Below are positions 54,517 through 63,299 of a stretch of 64,000 bases of DNA, piece by piece. This DNA is from Nostoc sp. S4. GTDB taxonomy: Bacteria > Cyanobacteriota > Cyanobacteriia > Cyanobacteriales > Nostocaceae. Under the pieces are notes generated by a model. The model worked only from the letters and a program-made list of their open reading frames with translations. It was not told the DNA's origin and did not search any database. The stretch covers positions 1-64,000 of the forward strand of contig JAQYWR010000017.1 of NCBI GenBank assembly GCA_029379225.1, in the 5' to 3' direction. The stretch's first letter is position 1, and each line of letters opens with the position of its first letter. A program made the translations under genes and the position numbers.

Positions 54517-55486
54517 CTATAAGAAAGCAGGACAAGCAGAGAATGCTGTGGCGTTGGTGACTCCAGATGCCCAAGCCTCGTACCTAGCTGGCGGTACGAG
54601 TCTGATCGATTTGATGAAGCTGAATGTCCAGACACCAACAGAGTTGGTTGACATTAATCCATTACCGCTCACCAAGATAGAAATGCAGGGTAACGGTGTG
54701 CGGATTGGTGCAATGGCACGCAATAGCGATGTTGCTTACGATGCGATGATTCAAAAGCGTTATCCTGTGCTGTCGGAAGCGTTGTTGTCTGGGGCATCAC
54801 CGCAACTGCGAAACATGGCAAGTGTAGGCGGGAATTTGCTGCAACGTACCCGTTGTTACTACTTCCGCGACACTGCGTTTCCTTGTAACAAGCGCGTTCC
54901 GGGTTCGGGTTGTCCGGCAATTGAGGGATACAACCGGATTCATGCGATTCTCGGCGGTAGCGATCGCTGTATTGCCACCCATCCTTCTGATATGGCTGTG
55001 GCAATGGTAGCACTCGATGCAGTTGTACAGACACGCGGCCCCAATGGAGAGCGCAGTATTCCCTTGGTAGATTTTCATCTCGTACCAGGCAATACGCCAG
55101 AAAAAGAAACAGTTCTGCAACACGGAGAGTTAATCGTTGCTGTTGATTTGCCTGCTTCACCATTTGCAGCGCGATCGCACTATTTAAAAGTCCGCGATCG
55201 CGCTTCCTATGCCTTTGCGATGGCATCGGTGGCTGCGGCACTCGATATTCAAAACGGCATCATTCGCACCGCCCGCATTGCCCTGGGTGGTGTAGGTACA
55301 AAGCCTTGGCGTGCTTACGAAGCAGAAAAATTGCTCCTTAACAAGCCAGTAAACCAAGCAACATTTGAAGCAGCAGCAAAGGCGGCGATCGCCACAGCTA
55401 AACCTCAAAAATACAACGGGTTTAAAGTTGAATTAGCTAAACGCACGATTGTTAAGGCGCTGACAACAGTGGGAGGTATGGCGTGA
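54503..55486 (+). CDS. paoB: Aldehyde oxidoreductase, FAD subunit (PaoB-type)
   Basis: 327 residues. FAD-binding fold with [13 protein letters not shown] and [13 protein letters not shown]. The Cys-rich insert [20 protein letters not shown]...DRC is the [4Fe-4S] site found in PaoB/YagS-type subunits but not in ordinary xanthine dehydrogenase. It passes electrons between the Fe-S and FAD centres. Starts inside the end of the previous gene and ends in a 4-base overlap with the next. Confidence 0.92.
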   Translation: MQPFNYKKAGQAENAVALVTPDAQASYLAGGTSLIDLMKLNVQTPTELVDINPLPLTKIEMQGNGVRIGAMARNSDVAYDAMIQKRYPVLSEALLSGASPQLRNMASVGGNLLQRTRCYYFRDTAFPCNKRVPGSGCPAIEGYNRIHAILGGSDRCIATHPSDMAVAMVALDAVVQTRGPNGERSIPLVDFHLVPGNTPEKETVLQHGELIVAVDLPASPFAARSHYLKVRDRASYAFAMASVAAALDIQNGIIRTARIALGGVGTKPWRAYEAEKLLLNKPVNQATFEAAAKAAIATAKPQKYNGFKVELAKRTIVKALTTVGGMA

Positions 55487-57696
55487 ATACAGGGGATAAA
55501 AATACAGTTGTCGGCAAACCACTTAACCGAGTCGATGGACACCTAAAGGTGACGGGTGGCGCCCGCTATGCGGCAGAGTTTCCGGTAGCAAAGATGACTT
55601 ATGGGGTGACGATTCAAAGCACGATCGCCAAAGGTAAGATTGCCCAAATCGATACCAAGGCGGCGGAACAAGTACCGGGTGTATTAGCAGTAATTACCCA
55701 TCTGAACGCGCCCAAGGCTTTTGGAGACAAAGGCGGCGGTCGCAAGCTGCAAGTGCTGCAAGATAATATTGTGCTTTATAGCGGTCAGCATATCGGTGTT
55801 GTCGTTGCCGAAACCTTTGAACGAGCTATGTACGCTGCTTCCCTCGTGCAAGTTCGTTATGACGAAGAAAAGCCGACCATCAATATGCGGGAGAACCTCG
55901 CTAAAGCATATTTGCCTAAAGGTAAAATCCCCAAAGAAGAGCCGCCTGATTCAGCGCATGGCAACGTCAACCAAGCACTAAGGGCTGCTGCTGTCCGCGT
56001 CGAGCAAACCTATACTACACCGATTGAAAATCACAATCCGATGGAGCCTCATGCCACAACAGCAGTTTGGCAAGGCGATCGCCTGCTGCTGTATGATGCA
56101 ACCCAAGGAATCTTTCAGGCTCAACAAAAAGTTGCGGGGGTATTGGGGATTGAGCCAGAGAAAGTCCGGGTGATGTCTTACTTTGTCGGCGGTGGCTTTG
56201 GTTGCAAAGGGTCGGCTTGGTCGCATGTGCCTCTAGCGGCGATGGCAGCACGGCAGGTTAATCGCCCAGTGAAATTAGTGCTAGGTCGGATACAGATGTA
56301 CGGGCCTGTGGGCTTTCGACCAGAGACGATTCAACAGGTTGCTCTAGGTGCAACCCGCGAGGGTAAATTGACTGCTCTGCGACACACTGGCATTTCTCAG
56401 ACTTCAACTTTCGATGAATTTATCGAACCAGTTGGTAAAAGCGCCCGCATGATTTACGCTTGCCCAAATATCGAAACCAGCCACCGTCTGGTGCAACTTG
56501 ATGAGGGTACACCAACTTTCATGCGGGCGCCAGGAGAATCTTCTGGATCGTTTGCCCTAGAATCAGCGATGGACGAACTAGCCTATGCACTCAACATCGA
56601 CCCCGTCGAGCTGCGTCTGCGTAACCATGCTGATGTCGATCCGAGTAAAGGACTGCCTTGGTCGAGCAAGTCACTCATCCAGTGCTATAAATTAGGAGCA
56701 GAAAAGTTTGGCTGGCAAAAGCGCAATCCTCAGCCCCGTTCGATGCGAGACGGAAATTATTTGATTGGCTGGGGAATGGCGACAGCAACTTATCCTACCA
56801 ACCGTTCTCCAGCATCGGCGATCGCTCGAATTATGGCAGATGGTACAGCCGTGGTGCAAAGCGGTTCCCAAGATATTGGTACGGGAACTTACACTGTGAT
56901 GACTCAAGTCGCAGCTGAGGCTCTTGGTTTACCAGTTGAGAAAGTTCGCTTTGAACTAGGCGATACTAAGATGCCAGAAACTCCTGTTTCCGGTGGTTCG
57001 CAAACTGCCGCCAGTGTCAGCTCGTCTGTGCATTTAGCGGGAAATCAAGCTCGCAGTCAGCTTTTGCAACTAGCACTTGCCGACCAAAAATCGCCGCTTT
57101 ATAGTTCCCATGCTGAGGATGTGATTGCCGAAAATGGCAGCTTTTTCTTGAAAAATAAATCCTCGGCAACCGAAACCTATCAGGCAATCTTGGCACGGCA
57201 TGGCATGAAAATGATCGAAGCGCGTGCAGATGCAAAACTCGGAGAGGAACAAAAGAAGTTCTCAATGCATTCATTTGGAGCGCAATTTGCCGAAGTCCGC
57301 ATTGAGCCTGATTTGGGAGAAGTGCGAATATCGCGCTGGGTGGGAACTTTTGGCGTGGGACGCATACTCAATGCTAAAACAGCCAATAGTCAGCTAATCG
57401 GTGGGATTATTTATGGTATCGGTATGGCACTGATGGAACAGACGGTAACAGACCCGAACCGAGGACGCGTTATTAACCATGATTTAGCCGAGTACCACGT
57501 CCCAGTGAATGCAGATGTTCCTGATATCCAGGTGTTGTTTGTTGATGAAAAAGATCCACATATCAACCCGCTTGGTGTCAAAGGAATTGGTGAAATTGGG
57601 ATTACCGGCACGGCGGCGGCGATCGCTAACGCTGTCTATCATGCCACAGGTAAGCGTATCCGCGATTTGCCAATTACATTAGATAAGCTGCTGTAG
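55483..57696 (+). CDS. paoC: Aldehyde oxidoreductase, molybdopterin-binding subunit (PaoC-type)
   Basis: 737 residues, start GTG in the overlap GTGA with GGGAGG upstream. Molybdopterin cytosine dinucleotide-binding fold of the xanthine oxidase family: GGGFGCKGS, APGESSGSFALESAMDEL and the C-terminal GVKGIGEIGITG with the active-site Glu. E. coli PaoABC oxidises aldehydes in the periplasm and is exported by Tat with PaoA carrying the signal, matching the layout here. No XdhC/PaoD-type maturation gene is in the window. Confidence 0.94.
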   Translation: MNTGDKNTVVGKPLNRVDGHLKVTGGARYAAEFPVAKMTYGVTIQSTIAKGKIAQIDTKAAEQVPGVLAVITHLNAPKAFGDKGGGRKLQVLQDNIVLYSGQHIGVVVAETFERAMYAASLVQVRYDEEKPTINMRENLAKAYLPKGKIPKEEPPDSAHGNVNQALRAAAVRVEQTYTTPIENHNPMEPHATTAVWQGDRLLLYDATQGIFQAQQKVAGVLGIEPEKVRVMSYFVGGGFGCKGSAWSHVPLAAMAARQVNRPVKLVLGRIQMYGPVGFRPETIQQVALGATREGKLTALRHTGISQTSTFDEFIEPVGKSARMIYACPNIETSHRLVQLDEGTPTFMRAPGESSGSFALESAMDELAYALNIDPVELRLRNHADVDPSKGLPWSSKSLIQCYKLGAEKFGWQKRNPQPRSMRDGNYLIGWGMATATYPTNRSPASAIARIMADGTAVVQSGSQDIGTGTYTVMTQVAAEALGLPVEKVRFELGDTKMPETPVSGGSQTAASVSSSVHLAGNQARSQLLQLALADQKSPLYSSHAEDVIAENGSFFLKNKSSATETYQAILARHGMKMIEARADAKLGEEQKKFSMHSFGAQFAEVRIEPDLGEVRISRWVGTFGVGRILNAKTANSQLIGGIIYGIGMALMEQTVTDPNRGRVINHDLAEYHVPVNADVPDIQVLFVDEKDPHINPLGVKGIGEIGITGTAAAIANAVYHATGKRIRDLPITLDKLL

Positions 57697-57883
57697 ATAA
57701 AAAATGCGATCGCCGAAACAATGAAAGCTCAATCATCCAATTGGCGATCGCTACATTATCAGTATGAGCAAGAAATTCATACATTTCTTTTGCCAATCAG
57801 TAGAAGTCTCAAGGTTGATGACCACTAAATGTAGAATTTGGTACTGTTAGCTCGGAATCACTGTATTTACGTCCGTGACCGAG

Positions 57884-58813
57884 ATGAGTAGTCGATCAGC
57901 CCGCTCCTACGCTTTCTTGTCGATTGCAGCGGCAATCGTCACTATTGCCCTAAAGTTTGGCGCTTACCTGCTAACCGGGTCAGTAGGTTTGCTTTCAGAT
58001 GCTATTGAATCAATTGTAAATCTTGTAGCAGCATTGGTCGCTCTATGGGCATTGACCTATGCTGATAAACCAGCCGATGCCGAACACGCCTTTGGGCATT
58101 CTAAAGCCGAATACTTCTCCAGTGGTGCAGAAGGTGCGTTGATTGTAGTAGCAGCCATTAGTATTGCTGTTGAAGCTTGGGGACGCTTGTTGCATCCAGA
58201 ACCTTTAACACAGCTGGGATTGGGGTTGGCACTCTCCCTATTAGCAACAGCAATCAACGGCATTGTTGCCTTTATCTTGCTAAGGGCAGGGCGACGGTTG
58301 CGTTCCATTACACTGAGGGCTGATGCTCACCACCTGTTTACCGATGTGGTGACTTCGGGTGGTGTGGTTGTTGGAATCTTCCTCGTCAAGATAACAGGCG
58401 CTCTCGTACTCGATCCAATTGTCGCACTGATAGTAGCAGCAAATATTACTTGGACAGGATTTCGTTTGCTGCGGGAAACCAGTAGCGCGTTACTAGATGC
58501 AGCTTTGCCTAAAAAAGAAATTGACGCAATCAAGAGCATCCTTAACGAGTACAAACATCAGGATATCCAGTTCCATGCCTTGCGAACCCGTACTGCTGGA
58601 ACCCGCCGCTTTGTTTCCTTTCATGTTCTTGTGCCTGGATCTTGGACAGTGCAACAAGGGCATGATTTGTGCGAGGCAATTGAGCTTGCTATTCTTAGGG
58701 TACTGCCTTCAACACACGTTACAACTCACCTGGAACCTGTAGAAGATCCAGTTTCTTGGGAAGATTTGGAGTTAGAGCGTCCGAGCAATCAGCAAATGCA
58801 AGATATTACATAA
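57884..58813 (+). CDS. Cation diffusion facilitator transporter
   Basis: 309 residues from ATG 57884 (GTG three codons upstream is in frame). Six membrane segments are expected; visible are [50 protein letters not shown] and the later [17 protein letters not shown]. Metal-site motifs LLSDAIES (segment 2) and [13 protein letters not shown] (segment 5, HxxxD) are intact. The C-terminal cytoplasmic domain follows (about 205-300). It exports divalent metals such as Zn, Fe or Mn. It lies 190 bases after the Mo-enzyme operon and may be independent. Confidence 0.93.
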   Translation: MSSRSARSYAFLSIAAAIVTIALKFGAYLLTGSVGLLSDAIESIVNLVAALVALWALTYADKPADAEHAFGHSKAEYFSSGAEGALIVVAAISIAVEAWGRLLHPEPLTQLGLGLALSLLATAINGIVAFILLRAGRRLRSITLRADAHHLFTDVVTSGGVVVGIFLVKITGALVLDPIVALIVAANITWTGFRLLRETSSALLDAALPKKEIDAIKSILNEYKHQDIQFHALRTRTAGTRRFVSFHVLVPGSWTVQQGHDLCEAIELAILRVLPSTHVTTHLEPVEDPVSWEDLELERPSNQQMQDIT

Positions 58814-59120
58814 GAGATTAATTGCTGCTATTGAGCTTTAAGGAATCGCGCGATCGCTTGTTTCTGTCTCCATTATCGGTATGCACTTCTTATCTGTCTT
58901 GTCAATGCGTAAGTTCTGGGATTGAAACAGAAAAATTTTCTGAAAATCATACTAATACTAACTTCTAGCTGTCGCGTGGCACTTCGTTACAGCTTCGCTA
59001 CCTTTACCCCTAATAAATCTGATGTGTGCGAAAAGTGTAGTTTTTGCACACGCTTTGTCGGCGCACCGTCAGAATAAAATTACGAATACTGTAAGCGAGT
59101 TTTGATTTATTTGTGAGAGT
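58814..59120. terminator. Intergenic region with a hairpin between convergent genes
   Basis: 307 bases. GTGTGCGAAAA (59024-59034) pairs with TTTTTGCACAC (59041-59051) through a 6-base loop, one G-T wobble; the T-rich side gives it a terminator-like look in both directions. The rest has no recognised feature. Confidence 0.4.
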
Positions 59121-60041
59121 CTAACTAAACGAGTTTCTAAATTCGAGTGGCGAGACGCTTGTCTTATTCTTAAATAATTTATTAAACGACTGCGGATGTT
59201 CAAAACCGAGCCGATACGCAATTTCGCTGACTGAAAGTGATGTTGTGGATAACGCTTCTTTGGCTTTTTCGATTAATTTATTGTGGATATGCTGTTGGGT
59301 GTTTTGTCCCGTCAGCGTTCTTAACATATCGCTTAAATAATTCGGCGATACGTTTAATTTATCGGCAATATATTTGACGGTTGGAATTCCTGATTGTAAT
59401 TCATTTTGTCTGTCAAAATACTCGTTTAATAAATCCTCCAGTTTTATTAGCAAATCACTGCTCGCTTTTTTGCGGGTGATAAATTGCCGATGATAAAATC
59501 TGTTTGAATAATTAAGCAGTAATTCAAGTTGTGAAACAATTACATCCTGACTAAAGTTATCAATATTGGAACGGTATTCCTGCTCCATATTTTGGATAAT
59601 ATCGTTTATGATTGCTTCTTCTTTTTCTGAGAGGTGCAAAGCTTCATTGACTGAATAGTTGAAATACTGGTATCGCTTAATCGTTTTGGCTAGTGATGTA
59701 TTCCATAAAAAGTCGGGATGGATTAGTAGTGACCATCCCCTACGCTTTGATGCTGCATCTTTATCAATCTCGACTCCGAAAACCTGACCAGGCGACATAA
59801 AAAACATTACGCCTTCATCAAAATCATACTCCTGCTGACCGTATTTATATTTAGCGTTCGGTGTTCTTTTGAGTGCGATTGTGTAGAAATCAAAGACAAG
59901 ATTTGTTAATTCTTGGGGAGGCAAATATTTAATGGATTCTAAATTAATCACGCTGATTAAAGGATGCTTAGGTTTAGGAAGCTCCAGCATCCGATGATAT
60001 TCGGAGATCGTTTTAAATCTACGCGGTTGTGTGTTTGTCAT
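59121..60041 (-). CDS. AraC-family transcription regulator
   Basis: 306 residues: an N-terminal sensing domain (about 1-170) and two helix-turn-helix motifs (about 215-305: PTVKYIADKLNVSPNYLSDM; SVSEIAYRLGFEHPQSFNKL). The wording of the C-terminal domain (FKNKTSVSPLEFRNS) recalls Bacteroidetes regulators more than cyanobacterial ones. Lies 12 bases downstream of the oxidoreductase gene on the same strand, so the two form an operon. Confidence 0.9.
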   Translation of the reverse strand: MTNTQPRRFKTISEYHRMLELPKPKHPLISVINLESIKYLPPQELTNLVFDFYTIALKRTPNAKYKYGQQEYDFDEGVMFFMSPGQVFGVEIDKDAASKRRGWSLLIHPDFLWNTSLAKTIKRYQYFNYSVNEALHLSEKEEAIINDIIQNMEQEYRSNIDNFSQDVIVSQLELLLNYSNRFYHRQFITRKKASSDLLIKLEDLLNEYFDRQNELQSGIPTVKYIADKLNVSPNYLSDMLRTLTGQNTQQHIHNKLIEKAKEALSTTSLSVSEIAYRLGFEHPQSFNKLFKNKTSVSPLEFRNSFS

Positions 60042-60053
60042 ATCAAAATGTAA

Positions 60054-60950
60054 TTATTGCTGGTTGTAAGCAACCGCGAAATCTTTCGCAAAATCTTTCA
60101 GCTTTACTTTACCCAATATTGGTCTATGGCGGAAATAGTCTTCATACAATCTGCCTCCACGCCTAGCAGCATTCATTTCTACAAAACCCTGTGCAGTTTG
60201 CGGGTTCATTCCTGATTCCAATAGACCATTTAAAAATTGTTCGTCAGAAATTTCCAGCCATTTGAGATCGGAATTTCCAATGGCTTCGCCCAGAATTTCG
60301 GCGATTTCGTTTGGCGAAACTTCATCGCTTGCAATATAACGAATTTCTTTACCATTAAAAGGTTTTTCAATTTCTTCGGCAATCACGGCAGCAATATCTA
60401 AAGGGGAGACCCACGGTTCATTTTCATCGCCGCGATAGTTGCCGACAATCGCGCCTTGTGATTTGATGGTTTGGATAAAGGTATACATGTAAGTGTAAAA
60501 ACCGACTGGGCGCACGAATTTAATAAAAACTTCTTTTGGCAGCTCTGTTAAAATATTTTCGACATTGTAATGAAACCGGAGCAAGCCAACTCCTTTGTCA
60601 GCACCGATACTGCTCAGATGCACGACACGTTTTACACCCGATTGTTCAATGGCTTGTTTGTAGTTTTTGCCAATCTCAGTGATAGCTGCGATCGCATCAA
60701 CATTCGGGTCGAAGAAAGCATCGGGGGCAAGCGATTCCATCACATAAACGACATCTGCGCCTTTAAAAGTCGCTGATAGAAAGCCAGCGTCTTCCATTGT
60801 GCCAATGGCAGCTTTTGCGCCTAGAGCTTCAATATCTTTGTGCCTTTCGGCTTTGCTGCTGATAACTGTCACCTGATGCCCTTTTTTCACTAACTCTTGT
60901 GTCAGTGGTTTACTAATATTTCCTAAAGAACCTGTCACTATAACTTTCAT
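60054..60950 (-). CDS. NmrA-like NAD(P)-binding oxidoreductase
   Basis: 298 residues. Rossmann fold: MKVIVTGSLGNISKPLTQEL (glycine-rich loop), then HLSSIGADKGVGLLRFHYNVE and the WVSPLDIAAVIAEEI region typical of NmrA-type atypical SDRs. These act on, or sense, NAD(P)H-linked substrates; the substrate is unknown. First gene of a two-gene operon with the AraC regulator. Few HIP1 words in these two genes compared with the neighbours. Confidence 0.88.
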   Translation of the reverse strand: MKVIVTGSLGNISKPLTQELVKKGHQVTVISSKAERHKDIEALGAKAAIGTMEDAGFLSATFKGADVVYVMESLAPDAFFDPNVDAIAAITEIGKNYKQAIEQSGVKRVVHLSSIGADKGVGLLRFHYNVENILTELPKEVFIKFVRPVGFYTYMYTFIQTIKSQGAIVGNYRGDENEPWVSPLDIAAVIAEEIEKPFNGKEIRYIASDEVSPNEIAEILGEAIGNSDLKWLEISDEQFLNGLLESGMNPQTAQGFVEMNAARRGGRLYEDYFRHRPILGKVKLKDFAKDFAVAYNQQ

Positions 60951-61557
60951 AAATATTTAGTCACAAACTATTTCTAAATTGAAATTTGAATTTCTTTATT
61001 TATGGTAAAAAATTTTTTATCTTTAAAGTTAGCCGAATCATCGGTAATTGTATCCAAAATGTGGAATTTTGGTGCTTAACTATTAGACGCGCCTTCTTCG
61101 GCTTACCGCAGGCTACCACCGAGACACAAAGTCACGGGGTAATGAGACGTGAGTTCAACGGATAACAAAGCCCAAAAAGGTTTCTAGATATGAATTTGCT
61201 CAACTGGAGAGACCCAGGCGATGCCTGCGGCGGGCTTCGCCTACGCTACGATTGATTGAGAATCAGCAAGAAAGTCACATTTAAAGTTTTTGTGAAGCCA
61301 GTAAAGAAGACAATAAAAAGCTCAGTGAATCTATTATGATACTGGTGATTTTTAAGGATGCTGTGGTGAGAGTAAATCAGTTAGGAAAACCATAGATATC
61401 TAGTTATCTCTACAAAACTTTTTACTCAAGGTAGCTTGAGTAGAAAATTTTGTGCTGATGACCGTCAATTAAATCCCTGCTTTCCATACTGTGCATCTTC
61501 AAGTTCAATTGCCTAGCTTTGATGATTGTAGTTCTAATTAGGAGTCCATTCAAAATC
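60951..61557. other. Intergenic region with dispersed-repeat debris
   Basis: About 600 bases with no gene. It includes GGCTTACCGCAGGCTACCAC (about 61099-61118) and AGGCGATGCCTGCGGCGGGC (about 61217-61236), the latter a foldable motif like small dispersed repeats of Nostoc-type genomes. AT-rich elsewhere. Confidence 0.5.
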
Positions 61558-62124
61558 GTGAAAACAGAAAAGTTCGCACTCTCGGCTCTTGTAGCATTAG
61601 CTACCTTAGCTAGCACTGCAACAACTGCACAAGCAGTCTCGCTCGTCAATCAAGCCTTAGACGTTCTGTTTGTGGCTCCCTTCGGTGAACCAGTCTTCAC
61701 TTTCACTCAGCTAGGAGCTACGTCCCTGCCATATGTTAGTCCTACTCTGACGACGGGATCTGGACCTGCACTAAAGATTAACAATAACCTGAATGACTTG
61801 GATGTTTCTGTCGGTGATATTGTCTATCGTCTGTTAAGCCCTGATGCTCAGTTTGGCACTGTTACTTCAAACCTTTACAAAGTGACGCTATCTGAAAATA
61901 ACACCGTTGCAACATTTACAGGCGCGCGCGTCAACCCTGGTGAAGTGTTCCGCATTCAGCGCACGGTCAGCGATGGATCGCCTGTTAATTTTACCTTGGG
62001 ATTATCTACCGCAAATGAAACGAACACAGCTACTATTCCTGAACCGACCACAATTGGCGGTCTAGCGCTTGCAGGTGTCGCTTGTATCTACATGCGTCGG
62101 CGCAAACAGCAAGCCGCAGAGTAA
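61558..62124 (+). CDS. PEP-CTERM sorted exported protein
   Basis: 188 residues from GTG 61558 (VKTEKFALSALVALATLAST), a signal peptide ending TAQA; AGGAG lies 13 bases upstream. The middle is a beta-rich domain without a known family. The C-terminus has IPEPTTIGGLALAGVACIYM followed by RRRK, a PEP-CTERM tail that is cut by an exosortase. A TTG/ATG pair 36-39 bases upstream is the other start option. A 21-bp tandem array follows the stop at once. Confidence 0.88.
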   Translation: MKTEKFALSALVALATLASTATTAQAVSLVNQALDVLFVAPFGEPVFTFTQLGATSLPYVSPTLTTGSGPALKINNNLNDLDVSVGDIVYRLLSPDAQFGTVTSNLYKVTLSENNTVATFTGARVNPGEVFRIQRTVSDGSPVNFTLGLSTANETNTATIPEPTTIGGLALAGVACIYMRRRKQQAAE

Positions 62125-62127
62125 ACA

Positions 62128-62295
62128 GTGAATGCAACGGCTTGCACTGTTAATGCATCGACTTGCATTGTGAATGCAACGGCTTGCACTGTTAATGCAT
62201 CGACTTGCATTGTGAATGCATCGGCTTGCACTGTTAATGCATCGGCTTGCATTGCGAATGTATCGCTTTGCATTGTGAATGCATCGACTTGCATT
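62128..62295 (+). repeat. Eight 21-bp tandem repeats with internal dyads
   Basis: Eight units of exactly 21 bases from 62128, e.g. GTTAATGCATCGACTTGCAT(T). Each contains AATGCA, six bases, then TGCATT or close to it, so each unit can form a small hairpin. A degraded pair of units is seen at about 63168-63195. Open in frame on both strands because 21 is a multiple of three, but no start signal is seen. Confidence 0.85.
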
Positions 62296-62300
62296 CACAG

Positions 62301-62409
62301 TTATAGCCGTAGTCACACCTTTTAGGAGATAATGACAAGCGCAAATGCTAGCAACAGTAATAGTTTTCCCTCCTGCTTGCTGCCTTTTGCCTTCTGCCTC
62401 CTGCTATAA
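62301..62409 (-). repeat. Dispersed element, copy 3 (inverted)
   Basis: 109 bases from TTATAGCC to GCTATAA; reverse complement of the copy at 53407-53518. Blocks AGTCACACCTTTTAGGAGAT, ATGACAAGC, CAGTAATAGTTTTCCCTCCT and TGCCTCCTGC. Directly follows the 21-bp array. Confidence 0.75.
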
Positions 62410-62543
62410 ATCAGTTTTAAACCACGAAGAGCATTAAAATTTCTAACACTCCAAAGCTGAAGTGTCACTAGTGGCAATACAATCACAAAATTATACAATT
62501 TTGTTTGTAGAGACTGCACTGGAAAATAGCGGAGGTTAAAGCA

Positions 62544-62936
62544 ATGGATGGGCGCGATCGCTATTTACGAATCGCTCTGGTTCTTTTTGGAATAGCTTTT
62601 CTACTTATCTATCCGCTAACTCAAGTCTGGGCATCAGGCTGGTTATGGCAACCAGGTCAGCACGAATACGAACAGATGATTATTGGTGTTTATGCGACGC
62701 TTGGTGTCTTTCTGCTGTTGGCTTCCAGGCAACCAGAAGCTCACCTGAGTTTAATCTGGTTCACCGTCACATCAAGTGTAGTCCACGGACTAATCATGGC
62801 GATACATGCAGTAATTGACCCTGCTGAACATGGACACCTGTTTGGTGATGTTCCAGCATTGTTCTTGGTAGCAATTGTCCTTGGCTTTTTAGCACCCCGC
62901 AAAGTAGTGTCAAGTACATCAATGGGCATGGAATGA
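62544..62936 (+). CDS. Small integral membrane protein
   Basis: 130 residues with four membrane segments: LRIALVLFGIAFLLIYPL, MIIGVYATLGVFLLLAS, SLIWFTVTSSVVHGLIMAI and ALFLVAIVLGFLAP. His residues in HGLIMAIHAVIDPAEHGHLF stand out near the third segment. It resembles a small family of hypothetical membrane proteins (DUF6632-like), function unknown. Confidence 0.75.
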   Translation: MDGRDRYLRIALVLFGIAFLLIYPLTQVWASGWLWQPGQHEYEQMIIGVYATLGVFLLLASRQPEAHLSLIWFTVTSSVVHGLIMAIHAVIDPAEHGHLFGDVPALFLVAIVLGFLAPRKVVSSTSMGME

Positions 62937-63299
62937 CTGTAAATATTTTTGTCCATCTATTTATTTTTTTACTCAGAAGCAGGCGCACAAGCGGCACACC
63001 ACCCGCTACGAATGAAATAAACAAATCAAATCCTCTTCCCTTCTGCCCTCTGCCTCCTGCCTTGTTTGTTGAAAGTCCCTTAGAAGCAGTTTTCCTCCTG
63101 CCCTTTAACTTCTAGCTTTATTGATAAAGTTTTAAATTGGGCAACTTTAAACAAAATGTAAGCATTATCAATGCATTGGCTTGGGTTGTGAATGCATCTT
63201 GCGGAATATGTTTCAAAACAGACCTTAGTTAGAATCTTTGTACTAAATTGCCGTGGTATCATTACGGTTCATTTCTGTTATTGCTTGGAGGAAACAATT
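62937..63299. other. Intergenic region with repeat fragments
   Basis: About 360 bases. CCCTCTGCCTCCTGCC words near 63045 resemble part of the dispersed element, and ATGCATTGGCTTGGGTTGTG near 63171 resembles the 21-bp array units. GGAGG just before 63300 is the ribosome site of the next gene. Confidence 0.5.

Noticed and set aside
57711..57753. GCGATCGCC ... GGCGATCGC inverted repeat after the Mo-enzyme operon as terminator
   Set aside because: The arms are HIP1 words, which are palindromic and frequent throughout; no T-run follows.
62128..62325. 65-codon plus-strand frame over the second 21-bp array
   Set aside because: Begins with GTG inside the repeat, has no ribosome site, composition is dictated by the repeat, and both strands are equally open.
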